Below are positions 7,668-16,240 of a DNA stretch of 64,000 nt, in pieces (position 1 is the first letter of the stretch; the number at the start of each line of letters is the position of its first letter). Under the pieces are notes generated by a model that was not told the origin of the DNA, made no database searches, and saw only the letters and a program-made list of their open reading frames with translations. This DNA comes from Qipengyuania_C sp046254955 (GTDB lineage Bacteria > Pseudomonadota > Alphaproteobacteria > Sphingomonadales > Sphingomonadaceae). The DNA lies in the NCBI RefSeq assembly GCF_046254955.1, contig NZ_JBJXRG010000002.1, forward strand, positions 248,001-312,000, read 5' to 3'. Position numbers and translations under genes: made by a program.

Positions 7668-8252
7668 TTGGAACAAAGTAAGGTATCGGTCGATTATTAC
7701 GACGTGCTTCAGGTCGATCCGGGCTGCGATGCGCGCATCCTGGAGTTGGCATACCATCACCTTGCGAAGATCTATCATCCCGATCATGTCGAAACCTCGG
7801 ATGTCGACAAGTTCAATTCGGTAGTCGAGGCATACCGAGTTCTGCGCGACCCGGAAAAGCGCGCCGAGTATGACAAGGAAAACGGCATCGCCGCCAAGGA
7901 AACGCCAACACCCCGTTCTCCGATCGACCCCGAACTGCAAATTGACGACAAAACCGCGCTCGATGATGCCGAAGCGCACGAGACCATCCTGCTGCACCTC
8001 TACAAGCGCCGAAGGGAGCAACCTTCAGATCCGGGAATCCTCGGCTGGCTGCTTCAGGAAGCGCTCGGCTGCACCGACGAACAGTTTGAGTTCCACGCCT
8101 GGTACCTGAGGTCCAAAGGGTTCATCGAAGTAACCGAGCAGACGGCGCTAGCGATCACCATCGAAGGCGTCGATCACATCATCGCGACCGGCCGGCGAAA
8201 CGAAGAGCGCAAACTGCTGACAAAACACGCCGAAGAAACTGACGAAGGCTAG
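7668..8252 (+). CDS. J-domain (DnaJ-like) protein
   Basis: A 194-residue protein with an N-terminal J domain: YYDVLQVDPGCDARILELAY, then KIYHPDH with the HPD signature at 37-39, then EAYRVLRDPEKRAEYD. J domains stimulate the ATPase of DnaK-type chaperones. The rest (about 75-194) lacks the Gly/Phe and zinc-finger parts of DnaJ and instead carries a conserved-looking segment, EQPSDPGILGWLLQEALGC, and a C-terminal winged-helix-like portion, so this is a specialised co-chaperone of unknown client. I start at TTG 7668, 7 bases after GGAGG; an earlier in-frame TTG at 7614 lacks a binding site. The stop overlaps the convergent nucleotidyltransferase gene by 4 bases. Confidence 0.8.
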   Translation: MEQSKVSVDYYDVLQVDPGCDARILELAYHHLAKIYHPDHVETSDVDKFNSVVEAYRVLRDPEKRAEYDKENGIAAKETPTPRSPIDPELQIDDKTALDDAEAHETILLHLYKRRREQPSDPGILGWLLQEALGCTDEQFEFHAWYLRSKGFIEVTEQTALAITIEGVDHIIATGRRNEERKLLTKHAEETDEG

Positions 8253-9064
8253 GCGCCGCGGCGTTTTTTCAGGATCGCTTCGGTGCGCTCAAAATCGCCC
8301 GGATTGTCCACATCGATCGGCGCATCGGCGAAGGGCATACGCACCGCCTTCACATCGATCTTCCAGCGCTTGGAGAGATAGTTTGCCATACCGTCGAGAG
8401 TGGCGAGCTTGAACTTGTACATCAGCATGAAGGGCAGACCGAATGCCTTCATGATCCGGCTCGGTCGCTTTCCGAACTGACCGCCTGTTTCGAACACCTT
8501 GGCGGCATCAATAGCGCGCTGGGTCTTGGCGGCGTAGAGATTGCAACTCGACCAACCGCCATCCTTTAGCTCATGGAAGGCGCGCTTTCCGTCGGGATAA
8601 GCTTCGAGAATGGTTGAAGCCGGGGTCATGCCGACGCCAGCGTCCATCTCGCTATCGAGCACTGCCCGGCAGAAATATTCGAACATCTCTGATGTGTGCA
8701 GTGCATTGTCTCCAGTCGACACGACGAGCGGGTAGGGGTCCGGAATCGCTTCGGCGCCCGCCATGATGCTGGCAAACAGGTTTTCGCCTGCCGGAAGGAA
8801 ATGCAGGCGGCCCGCATCCATCATTTCCGAAAGGTATGGGACCTGGCGCAGCAGGTCTTCGCTTTCGATCGAGACCCAGATATCGCCGGCGCTCTTGCTG
8901 CCCGAGATCTCGCGCACCACGCGCTGAAGCATGATTTCTCCGTCAATCTCGACGAGGCATTTGTGACTCACGCCCCGGAGCGCCGCGACCGCATCTTCTG
9001 GACCGGCCCGGCTCGCAGCGAGGACCAGGACTGTCGCTTTGTTTTCAGTCGCTTGAGATGCCAT
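8249..9064 (-). CDS. MobA-like nucleotidyltransferase family protein
   Basis: A 271-residue protein with the nucleotidyltransferase opening VLVLAASRAGPEDAVAALRG, followed by HKCLVEIDGEIMLQRVVREI, which matches the sugar-phosphate/molybdopterin nucleotidyltransferase pattern (substrate call K then G-x-P-L-like segment). VVSTGDNALHT is probably the metal-binding Asp region. Family members join an NTP to a phosphorylated small molecule; which one is not visible here. I start at ATG 9064 because AGGGAGAG lies just upstream and the family begins at this point; the longer frame is in the shadow of the next gene. It lies 13 bases after the MmgE/PrpD gene on the same strand, so the two are probably one operon. 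Confidence 0.75.
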   Translation of the reverse strand: MASQATENKATVLVLAASRAGPEDAVAALRGVSHKCLVEIDGEIMLQRVVREISGSKSAGDIWVSIESEDLLRQVPYLSEMMDAGRLHFLPAGENLFASIMAGAEAIPDPYPLVVSTGDNALHTSEMFEYFCRAVLDSEMDAGVGMTPASTILEAYPDGKRAFHELKDGGWSSCNLYAAKTQRAIDAAKVFETGGQFGKRPSRIMKAFGLPFMLMYKFKLATLDGMANYLSKRWKIDVKAVRMPFADAPIDVDNPGDFERTEAILKKRRGA

Positions 9065-9077
9065 CGGCTCGCTCTCC

Positions 9078-10478
9078 CTATGCCTGCAGCGCGCCGGTGA
9101 GGTGGCGCAGGGGGCGCTCCGCGTCAAGGTTGCCCAGAACCTCCAGCAACGCCTCGCGCTGGGCAAATTGCGGCGCAGCATCAAGGCAGCCTTCAAGCTT
9201 AGCCCACAGCTGCGCATCGCTCATGGGAACAGCTTTGCTGCCTACCGGCATGGGGACCGACGTGCTGAGTGTCTGCCCGTTATTCAAAGTGACGTGTACC
9301 TCGGTCGGGAATTCGCTCTCGAGTAGTTCGACATATTCCTTGCGGATCTTCGGCATCTGTTCGCGCACTTCCGGTCGCTGGATACTCTCGGGCAGGTAGT
9401 CGCTCAAGGTGCTCGCACCAGTGACCAGCGCTCCCGCCATCGAATATTCGAGGCTGAACTTCGCTTCGGAGGGAGTCTGCGGGTTCTCATGCATCAGGTT
9501 GCGCAGGTGCGCCGCAGGCGCGCGAACCAGCACGTGATCCACGTCGTCAGGACCAAATCCGTGCGCTTCGCGTAGCTCGAGGAGCCCATCGAGCGAACGG
9601 TGCAGGCTCCCGCAGTTGGGGAAACGCTTCACCTTGAGCCCGTGTTCGAGGACGTGGAGCGGTTCGCCGATATTCTCGGTGCTGAAACGCATCGTTTGGC
9701 CGTGTTCAGCCTTGCCTTCCATCTCCCGAGCAAGGTCTTCAACATCCTGCCCAACCATCAGAGTGCGCATGCCTGTCTGCCCGTCTAGCGTGGCTTCGCC
9801 TGCGGTCAGCCCTGCGCGCGCAAACAGTGCAGCCTGCACTCCGCCTGCAGCAGCGAGGCCGGCGTGAAGCGGCTTTGTGTCGGATCCGAACTGGCTCATG
9901 AAGCCGCCGGCAAGGCTGGTCGAGATCGAGACTGCGATTGCCGCATGCGTTGCATCGAGACCGAGCATCCGCGCGCAGCCTGCAGCAGCGCCGATCGCAC
10001 CGAGCGTTCCGGTTGCATGCCAGCCTCGGCTCCGGTGGAACGGGTTCACTGCCTGCCCGACCAATCCCATGATCTGTAGCCCGGTGATATACCCGTCGAG
10101 CACGTCACCGATGCTCGATTCCTCAAGATCGCCGATCGCCAGTAGTGCAGGGATCAGGACCGCGGATGCGTGCGCCTTGGCCGGGTCGAAATTGTCGTCA
10201 AAGTCCATTGCGTGAGCTGCGGTGCCATTGAACAGAGCTGCATTGGGGGGCGACAGCGTTTGTGGTTGCAATACCGCCACGCTTGGCCCGCTTCCCCACG
10301 TGGAGACCAGCGGCCACAGCTTCGCAGGAGCGCTGTCCGCCGCGCCCGGCACCATCACGGCAACCGTGTCGATCAGCGACCGGCGCGCAATATGGAGCGC
10401 TTCGGAAGGCCATTCGCGCGGACAATCGGCGAGCCACTGACCGTAGGCGGCCAACGGGGAGGAGGAGTCGCTGGTCAT
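9078..10478 (-). CDS. MmgE/PrpD family protein
   Basis: A 466-residue protein of the MmgE/PrpD fold (2-methylcitrate dehydratase, cis-aconitate decarboxylase and relatives). The N-terminal helical domain has ARRSLIDTVAVMVPGAADSA and the highly typical ALFNGTAAHAMDFDDNF (active-site His/Asp-Asp region, about residues 82-98), followed by HASAVLIPALLAIGD. Methylcitrate synthase or other propionate genes are not nearby, so 2-methylcitrate dehydratase cannot be assumed. The gene is upstream partner of the nucleotidyltransferase (13-base gap) and divergent from guaB. Confidence 0.85.
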   Translation of the reverse strand: MTSDSSSPLAAYGQWLADCPREWPSEALHIARRSLIDTVAVMVPGAADSAPAKLWPLVSTWGSGPSVAVLQPQTLSPPNAALFNGTAAHAMDFDDNFDPAKAHASAVLIPALLAIGDLEESSIGDVLDGYITGLQIMGLVGQAVNPFHRSRGWHATGTLGAIGAAAGCARMLGLDATHAAIAVSISTSLAGGFMSQFGSDTKPLHAGLAAAGGVQAALFARAGLTAGEATLDGQTGMRTLMVGQDVEDLAREMEGKAEHGQTMRFSTENIGEPLHVLEHGLKVKRFPNCGSLHRSLDGLLELREAHGFGPDDVDHVLVRAPAAHLRNLMHENPQTPSEAKFSLEYSMAGALVTGASTLSDYLPESIQRPEVREQMPKIRKEYVELLESEFPTEVHVTLNNGQTLSTSVPMPVGSKAVPMSDAQLWAKLEGCLDAAPQFAQREALLEVLGNLDAERPLRHLTGALQA

Positions 10479-10617
10479 TTGCAGCGCTTTTCCGCGAAAA
10501 CGGGGCGAAAAGGCAAGCGCTTCCTCGTTTCATCCCCATGCGCCGATAATATCGCGGTCACCCCCTAGCACCTGCGCCAAACCGCGTTTACATGGGCCGC
10601 CACGAATCGTTCCGCGC

Positions 10618-12087
10618 ATGAAAGTGGCAACCATGGATATCCCGATCGGCCTTACCTTTGACGACGTGCTTCTCCGGCCTGGAGAAAGCGACATCCTGCC
10701 GTCGATGGCAGATACGTCGACACGGCTGACACGCGATATAGCGCTCAATATTCCCGTCATCTCTGCCGCCATGGATACGGTGACCGAAGCCGATATGGCG
10801 ATTGTCATGGCGCAGCTCGGTGGGATCGGCGTGCTGCACCGCAATCTAGAGATCGAGGAACAGTGCGCGGCGGTCCGCGCGGTGAAACGTTTCGAAAGCG
10901 GTATGGTGGTAAATCCGATCACCATTTCCCCGGGCGCGACATTGGGCGAGGCGCAGGCGCTGATGACGCAGAACCGCATCAGCGGTATCCCGGTCACCGA
11001 TGGCGATGGCAAGCTGGTGGGCATTCTCACCAATCGCGATGTGCGTTTCGCGGAGAATCCGAACCAGCCCGTGCGCGAGCTTATGACGACAGACAATCTT
11101 GCGACTGTGCCGCTCGGTACCGGACAGGAAGAGGCACGCCGCCTGCTGCACCAGCGCCGGATCGAAAAGCTGCTGGTAGTCGACGATGATGGCCACTGCG
11201 TCGGACTGATCACGGTCAAGGATATCGAGAAAGCAGTCAATTATCCCGATGCGACCAAGGACGCGAGTGGAAGGCTACGCGTTGCAGCGGCGACGACCGT
11301 GGGCGACAAGGGATTCGAGCGAACCGAAGCGCTGATTGATGCGGAAGTCGACGTTGTTATCATCGATACCGCGCATGGTCATAACAAGGACGTTGCGCGC
11401 GCAGTCGAGCGAGCCAAGAAGCTCTCGAATTCGGTCCAGATCGTGGCTGGCAATGTCGCGACTGCCGATGCAACTCGTGCGTTGATCGATGCAGGCGCGG
11501 ACGCAGTCAAAGTGGGTATCGGACCTGGATCGATCTGCACTACCAGGGTGGTGGCTGGCGTTGGTGTGCCGCAGCTCACCGCGGTGATGGAAAGCGCCGA
11601 AGAAGCCGCAAAGTCGAGTGTACCGGTGATTGCGGATGGCGGCCTGCGCACTTCAGGCGACGCGGCCAAGGCGCTGGCAGCGGGCGCATCGACGGTGATG
11701 ATCGGTTCGATGCTGGCAGGTACCGAAGAGGCGCCCGGGGAGACCTTCCTCTACCAGGGCCGTAGCTACAAGGCTTACCGGGGCATGGGCAGCGTGGGCG
11801 CGATGGCGCGCGGCAGCGCAGACCGCTATTTCCAGCAGGACGTTTCGGCGATGAAGCTGGTACCCGAAGGGATTGAGGGGCAGGTGCCCTACAAGGGCCA
11901 CGCGGCCGACGTAGTTCACCAGCTTGTTGGCGGGATCAAGGCGGCGATGGGCTATACCGGCTCCGCCACGATCCCCGATCTCAAGCAGCGCGCGAGGTTC
12001 GTGCGCATCACCAATGCCGGATTGCAAGAAAGCCATGTCCACGATGTGGCCATCACCCGAGAGGCACCCAATTATCCGACGCGTTGA
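10618..12087 (+). CDS. guaB: inosine-5'-monophosphate dehydrogenase
   Basis: A 489-residue IMPDH that oxidises IMP to XMP with NAD, the first committed step to GMP. The N-terminus IPIGLTFDDVLLRPGESDIL is canonical. Two CBS domains occupy about residues 95-205 (PVTDGDGKLVGILTNRD; IEKLLVVDDDGHCVGLIT). The catalytic loop KVGIGPGSICTTRVVAGVG supplies the active-site Cys (about C305), and the flap contains YRGMGSVGAM. An ATG at 10633 (MDIPIGL) is equally plausible and would give 484 residues. The stop is 3 bases before the rRNA methyltransferase gene, so the two are probably cotranscribed. Confidence 0.97.
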   Translation: MKVATMDIPIGLTFDDVLLRPGESDILPSMADTSTRLTRDIALNIPVISAAMDTVTEADMAIVMAQLGGIGVLHRNLEIEEQCAAVRAVKRFESGMVVNPITISPGATLGEAQALMTQNRISGIPVTDGDGKLVGILTNRDVRFAENPNQPVRELMTTDNLATVPLGTGQEEARRLLHQRRIEKLLVVDDDGHCVGLITVKDIEKAVNYPDATKDASGRLRVAAATTVGDKGFERTEALIDAEVDVVIIDTAHGHNKDVARAVERAKKLSNSVQIVAGNVATADATRALIDAGADAVKVGIGPGSICTTRVVAGVGVPQLTAVMESAEEAAKSSVPVIADGGLRTSGDAAKALAAGASTVMIGSMLAGTEEAPGETFLYQGRSYKAYRGMGSVGAMARGSADRYFQQDVSAMKLVPEGIEGQVPYKGHAADVVHQLVGGIKAAMGYTGSATIPDLKQRARFVRITNAGLQESHVHDVAITREAPNYPTR

Positions 12088-12090
12088 ACC

Positions 12091-13272
12091 ATGACGCCGG
12101 CGGCGCGGGTCCAGGCCGCCATCGAACTGCTTGATGAAATCATTGCTGCCGCTTCCGGCGGGGGTGCACCAGCGGATCGCCTTGTCGCAAACTACTTCAA
12201 GACGCGCCGCTATGCGGGTTCGAAAGACCGCCGCGCGGTGCGAGAGCTTGTTTTCGGCGCGATAAGAGCGTGCGGACCGATGCCCAAGAGTGGCCGGGCC
12301 GCGATGCTGAGTTTCGCCGAAACTGACAGCACGATCACACCGCTGTTCGATGGCTCGGGGCATGGGCCGGAATCACTCGGCCAGGGTGAAAAACCAGCCA
12401 AAGGAGGTATCGCGCCCGATTGGCTGGTCGAACGCCTGGCAGCCTCGGACATTTCGGGAGACGAAGCTGCCGCGCTGCTGGACCGTGCACCGCTCGATAT
12501 TCGCGTGAATACGCTAAAGGCGGATCGCGCTTCGATTGAGTTACCGGACGTTGGCGAACTTCTCGCGGCACCCCAGGCAGTGCGCTTGCCCGCGGGCACG
12601 GCAGTCCAGAGTTGGTCGGCCTTCCGCGAGGGTCAGATCGAGATTCAGGATCATGGCAGCCAGATTGCCTGCCTGGCGGTCAATGCAAAGCCTGGCGATA
12701 CAGTGATCGATCTGTGCGCCGGTGCGGGCGGCAAGACGCTTTCGCTCGCCGCAAGCATGGAAAACAGTGGCCGCTTGATTGCGTCCGATACCGACCGGGG
12801 CCGGCTGTCGCAGCTTGCGCCGCGAGCCGAAAGGGCCGGCGCAGGAGTTATTGAGGCGCGCCTGCTCGATCCGGGCAAGGAACTGGAAGCGCTTGACGAT
12901 CTGACGGGCGCAGCGGATGCGGTACTCGTTGATGCGCCCTGCTCGGGCACGGGCACATGGCGCCGCAATCCGGAATCGCGTTGGCGCTTGACGCCCGTTC
13001 GCCTCGCCAGGCTCGTCGAAACGCAAGCCAATCTCCTGCGTTTAGCTGCGCAGCTGATGAAGCCCGGCGGCAGATTGGTCTATGTGACCTGTTCGCTGCT
13101 CGACGAGGAGGGAGCGGAGCAGGTTTCCGCCTTCCTTACCGAACATGGTCAATGGACTCGCAAGCAGCTCGATTTGCCGCTAGGTACCCACCGCGGCGAA
13201 GGTTACCGCCTCACGCCGCATCGGGACCAGACCGACGGATTTTTCATCGCCTGTCTCGAGAACTCGTGTTAG
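12091..13272 (+). CDS. RsmB/NOP-family 16S rRNA m5C methyltransferase
   Basis: A 393-residue RNA cytosine-5 methyltransferase. The SAM site is IDLCAGAGGKTLSLA, motif IV is VDAPCSGTGTWRRNPESRW and the catalytic motif VI is VYVTCSLLDEEG, so both cysteines of the RsmB/NOP mechanism are present. The N-terminal part is shorter than the full NusB-like domain of E. coli RsmB, as is common in alphaproteobacterial homologues. The target (16S C967 in E. coli) is inferred by family. It sits 3 bases after guaB. Confidence 0.9.
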   Translation: MTPAARVQAAIELLDEIIAAASGGGAPADRLVANYFKTRRYAGSKDRRAVRELVFGAIRACGPMPKSGRAAMLSFAETDSTITPLFDGSGHGPESLGQGEKPAKGGIAPDWLVERLAASDISGDEAAALLDRAPLDIRVNTLKADRASIELPDVGELLAAPQAVRLPAGTAVQSWSAFREGQIEIQDHGSQIACLAVNAKPGDTVIDLCAGAGGKTLSLAASMENSGRLIASDTDRGRLSQLAPRAERAGAGVIEARLLDPGKELEALDDLTGAADAVLVDAPCSGTGTWRRNPESRWRLTPVRLARLVETQANLLRLAAQLMKPGGRLVYVTCSLLDEEGAEQVSAFLTEHGQWTRKQLDLPLGTHRGEGYRLTPHRDQTDGFFIACLENSC

Positions 13273-13332
13273 CCTTGCTTCACCATGGCAAGGTTCGGAA
13301 CTGACCGGCTAGGAAGCCCCTTGGAGACGATC

Positions 13333-13836
13333 ATGCGTTACGCCCCCGCTGCTGCTGCCCTTTCGCTGCTGCTAGCGGTGAGTGCGAGCGTGGGATCGGG
13401 TGCTGATCGGGCACCGGATCCAAGAGCCGTACTGCTGCTGAGCAAGGGCGATGCGGCGATGGCGGCGGACAATCCCCAGGCGGCGACCGATGCCTATGAA
13501 GCCGCCCTGGCGGTCGATCCTGCCTATACTCCAATCCTCTTGAAGCTGGCAGAGGCTGCTCGGGCTGAAGACCTGCAGGGCAAGGCAATACGATACTACC
13601 GCGAGGCTCTGGTGCGCGATCCGGATAATTTCGCCGCGATGTCAGGCGAGGGTGAGGCGCTGCTAGAAAAAGGTGCTGTCGAGAAGGCGCGCCGCAATCT
13701 CGCCAAGCTGCAATCGATGTGCGGTGAGCGCTGCAATGAGACACAGCGTCTGGCAGTAGCGCTCGAGCGCGGTCCGCAAGAGCGTGTGCTGACCGCAGAA
13801 GCGCTGTTGCCCGATCAGGTGGTTGTCCAGAACTGA
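13333..13836 (+). CDS. exported tetratricopeptide-repeat protein
   Basis: A 167-residue protein with a signal peptide at about 1-24 (MRYAPAAAALSLLLAVSASV) and two to three TPR units (ADNPQAATDAYEAALAVDP; GKAIRYYREALVRDPDN; KGAVEKARRNLAKL). TPRs mediate protein contacts; a periplasmic scaffold role is inferred. I use ATG 13333, preceded by TTGGAGACGATC, since the longer frame from 13285 would bury the signal peptide. It is on the same strand as, and 60 bases after, the rRNA methyltransferase gene. Confidence 0.75.
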   Translation: MRYAPAAAALSLLLAVSASVGSGADRAPDPRAVLLLSKGDAAMAADNPQAATDAYEAALAVDPAYTPILLKLAEAARAEDLQGKAIRYYREALVRDPDNFAAMSGEGEALLEKGAVEKARRNLAKLQSMCGERCNETQRLAVALERGPQERVLTAEALLPDQVVVQN

Positions 13837-13858
13837 TTTTCAGGCCAAAGCGTGATCC

Positions 13859-14536
13859 ATGATTACGCTTCATCATCTCGAATATTCGCAAAGCTTTCGT
13901 ATCCTCTGGCTCCTTGAAGAGCTGGGCGCGGAGTACGAACTCAAACTGTACAATCGTGATCCCGAGACGCGATTGGCCCCTGATGAATACAAGGCGATCT
14001 CGCCGCTAGGCACCGCGCCGGTCATCACCGAAGGGGAGTTCACACTCGCCGAGAGCAACGCGATCATCGACTATATCCTCGATTCACATCACGAAAGTGA
14101 CATGCGCCCGGGCCCGGGCCATCCGGATCGCGCGAGAAATCTGTTCTGGTTTCACGCCGCGCAGGGCTCGCTGATGTCGGTGCAGTTCATCGAGATAGCA
14201 CTGACCTCAATCGAGATGAATGTGCCATTCTTCCTCAAGGGACTGTTCCGCAGCGTGTTCAACCGCGTGCGCAGCCTCCTGATCAAGCCGCGGCTCAAGC
14301 GCCTGTTCGACCTGATGGAGAAGGATCTGGGCCAAAAGCCATGGTTCGCCGGTGATGCTTTGGGTACGTCCGACATCACGCTCAGCTATCCGATGCTTGC
14401 CGCGCATAACCTGGGACTGTTCGAGGGAACCTATCCCAACATTGTTGCCTGGATTGAGCATATCCAGGCACGGCCGGCGTGGAAGGCTGCCCGCGAGAAG
14501 GATGGACGCGACAGCGTGATTTTCACGTTTGACTGA
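13859..14536 (+). CDS. glutathione S-transferase family protein
   Basis: A 225-residue cytosolic GST. The thioredoxin-like N-terminal domain reads MITLHHLEYSQSFRILWLLEELG with SPLGTAPVITEGEFTLAESNAIIDYI supplying the cis-Pro and Glu-Ser glutathione-binding segment. The all-helical C-terminal domain follows, with DALGTSDITLSYPMLAA as the N-capping box region. The catalytic residue is probably Ser in YSQS. Substrate is not predictable. It starts 22 bases after the TPR gene and converges on rppH. Confidence 0.9.
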   Translation: MITLHHLEYSQSFRILWLLEELGAEYELKLYNRDPETRLAPDEYKAISPLGTAPVITEGEFTLAESNAIIDYILDSHHESDMRPGPGHPDRARNLFWFHAAQGSLMSVQFIEIALTSIEMNVPFFLKGLFRSVFNRVRSLLIKPRLKRLFDLMEKDLGQKPWFAGDALGTSDITLSYPMLAAHNLGLFEGTYPNIVAWIEHIQARPAWKAAREKDGRDSVIFTFD

Positions 14537-14541
14537 TAGCG

Positions 14542-15030
14542 TCAGATCAGCTCGCGGAACGCTTCGTTGACCTTGCGGTAAACGCGCTTCTTGAACGGCA
14601 CAATCAGGGCCTCGATCTCTTCGGGATCGACCCATCTGAACTCGCAAAATTCCGGCGGGTCGTGCGCCTCAAGGTCGATATCCGCATTGCTGCCGGTGAA
14701 GCGAGCGAGGAACCAGACTTGCTCCTGTCCGCGATACTTCCCGCCCCATAGCTTGCCGATCAGATCATCGGGCAAATCGTAGCGCACTTCCTCGTCCATC
14801 TGCTTGAGGATGGTGACGTGCCGTGTCTGCGCGCCCGTTTCCTCGGACAATTCGCGTAGCGCCGCCTGCTCGAGGTCTTCGCCATCATCGACACCGCCCT
14901 GCGGCATTTGCCAGAATTCTCCAGGCGCACCGGAATTTTCCTTATAGTCGATCCGCTTGCCGACGAAGACCTTACCTTCGGCGTTAACCAGCATGACCCC
15001 GACGCAGGGGCGGTAACCCAACTTGCTCAT
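14542..15030 (-). CDS. rppH: RNA pyrophosphohydrolase (Nudix)
   Basis: A 162-residue Nudix hydrolase. The opening MSKLGYRPCVGVMLVN, the FWQMPQGGVDDGEDLEQAAL stretch and the complete Nudix box (GGVDDGED...RELSEETG) match RppH, which removes pyrophosphate from the 5' end of primary transcripts and so triggers RNase E-dependent decay. QVWFLARFTG and EFCEFRWVDPEE are further RppH-like phrases. It overlaps the start of the neighbouring esterase stop by 4 bases (that gene is upstream on the same strand), implying cotranscription. The window also encodes RNase E, its functional partner. Confidence 0.93.
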   Translation of the reverse strand: MSKLGYRPCVGVMLVNAEGKVFVGKRIDYKENSGAPGEFWQMPQGGVDDGEDLEQAALRELSEETGAQTRHVTILKQMDEEVRYDLPDDLIGKLWGGKYRGQEQVWFLARFTGSNADIDLEAHDPPEFCEFRWVDPEEIEALIVPFKKRVYRKVNEAFRELI

Positions 15031-15980
15031 GCGGAGTGCCGCTCCAGCATCAATTTCATCGCTGCGAAAATCGATTCAGTGTCAGCCTGATAGCTTGGCA
15101 CGGCTTGGCGTAGGTTGGTGAATGAATGCGTCGCACCTTTCATCTCCAAGAACACGAGATCGATTCCGAGGTTCGCGAGCGCTGCAGCGTAAATCCGGCC
15201 CGAATCTCGTATTGGATCAAGCGAGGCTGTCGCCAGCACCGTTGGCGGAGTTTTCGTCAGATCGCCCAGCATCGGAATGGCGCGTGAATCATTATAATCT
15301 GCCGCATTGTTCGCTGTGAAGAAGTCCATCGTACGGGCGGTAAGCAGGTATCCGTCCGCATTTTCCGCGAGGCTTGGAGTGTCCGTAGCATCCGCCGCCA
15401 ATGGGAAAATCGGGACCTGAAGAACGACAGGTACCGGCGCAGGCGCCTTAGCCAGCTGTTGCGCGATAACAATCGAGGCATTGCCGCCCGCGCTGTCGCC
15501 GATTGTGACGATACCGGTTGCGGAGCGTCCAAGCTCTGCCGGGCTGCCCGCGATCCACCGTGTCGCCGCTTCGCAATCCTCGATCGCAGCAGGGAACGGA
15601 TGCTCAGGCGCCAGCCGATAGTCGACCGCCACCACCGGAAGATCCATGTGATGCGCGATTTCGGTGCACAGATTTTGATGGGTATCGAGATCTCCGATCA
15701 CGAAGCCGCCGCCGTGATAAAAGACGATCACCGGTCCAGGCTCGCGCTCTTCGCGCGTATCATACAGCCGCAGTGGGATATCGCCTCCCGGTCCCGGACA
15801 CGACAGATCCTTGATCACCGCGAGTTCGCGAGCCGGTCGGTCTGCCATTGTGTGCAGCGCCAAATAGCCCGCGCGCGCCTCTTCCAGCGTCTGCTCGTCG
15901 ATCGGTGGTGCTCCAGCTTGCGCGAGCAAGTCGAGCAATGCCTTCACGTCTTTGCGAATATATGGCGTGCTTTCGGTCAT
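15027..15980 (-). CDS. alpha/beta hydrolase, hormone-sensitive-lipase type
   Basis: A 317-residue esterase. The oxyanion-hole motif HGGGFVIGD, the nucleophile elbow TIGDSAGGNAS and a C-terminal GATHSFTNL supply the HSL-family triad (Ser in GDSAGG, Asp in LDPIRDSG, His in THSF). Such enzymes hydrolyse short-chain acyl esters. I start at ATG 15980 because AGGGAGTGAGT lies directly upstream; an earlier frame start at 16007 adds nine residues without support. Its stop overlaps rppH by 4 bases. Confidence 0.9.
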   Translation of the reverse strand: MTESTPYIRKDVKALLDLLAQAGAPPIDEQTLEEARAGYLALHTMADRPARELAVIKDLSCPGPGGDIPLRLYDTREEREPGPVIVFYHGGGFVIGDLDTHQNLCTEIAHHMDLPVVAVDYRLAPEHPFPAAIEDCEAATRWIAGSPAELGRSATGIVTIGDSAGGNASIVIAQQLAKAPAPVPVVLQVPIFPLAADATDTPSLAENADGYLLTARTMDFFTANNAADYNDSRAIPMLGDLTKTPPTVLATASLDPIRDSGRIYAAALANLGIDLVFLEMKGATHSFTNLRQAVPSYQADTESIFAAMKLMLERHSA

Positions 15981-16063
15981 ACTCACTCCCTGTACGTAGC
16001 GATTCACTACCTAATTCATCAGTTAGGCGTGCTGCGCGGCCATTTCCACTCGACATTTTGTCC

Positions 16064-16240
16064 AAGGAGGAGAAAATGTTGATTGCGGGGCAGGGGGACG
16101 CGACATACGTGCCTCTGTCGACTAGGAATGGTCTATTAAGACCGGCGCTATCAAAGGCGCGCGATAAGGAACGAATATGGCGACCACAGCCGCCGAACGG
16201 CCCGAGCAGGACGGGCTCCCCGATTCTCCGGAAGCAGTAG
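16064..16240 (+). other. strong Shine-Dalgarno and 54-codon frame overlapping the korA start
   Basis: AAGGAGG (16064-16070) lies 5 bases before an ATG at 16076, the strongest ribosome binding site in the window. The frame runs 54 codons to a stop at 16238-16240, so it covers the first 64 bases of korA in a different frame. It could be a leader peptide that modulates korA translation, or chance. The protein (starts MLIAGQGDATYVPLS) resembles nothing I know. Confidence 0.35.
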
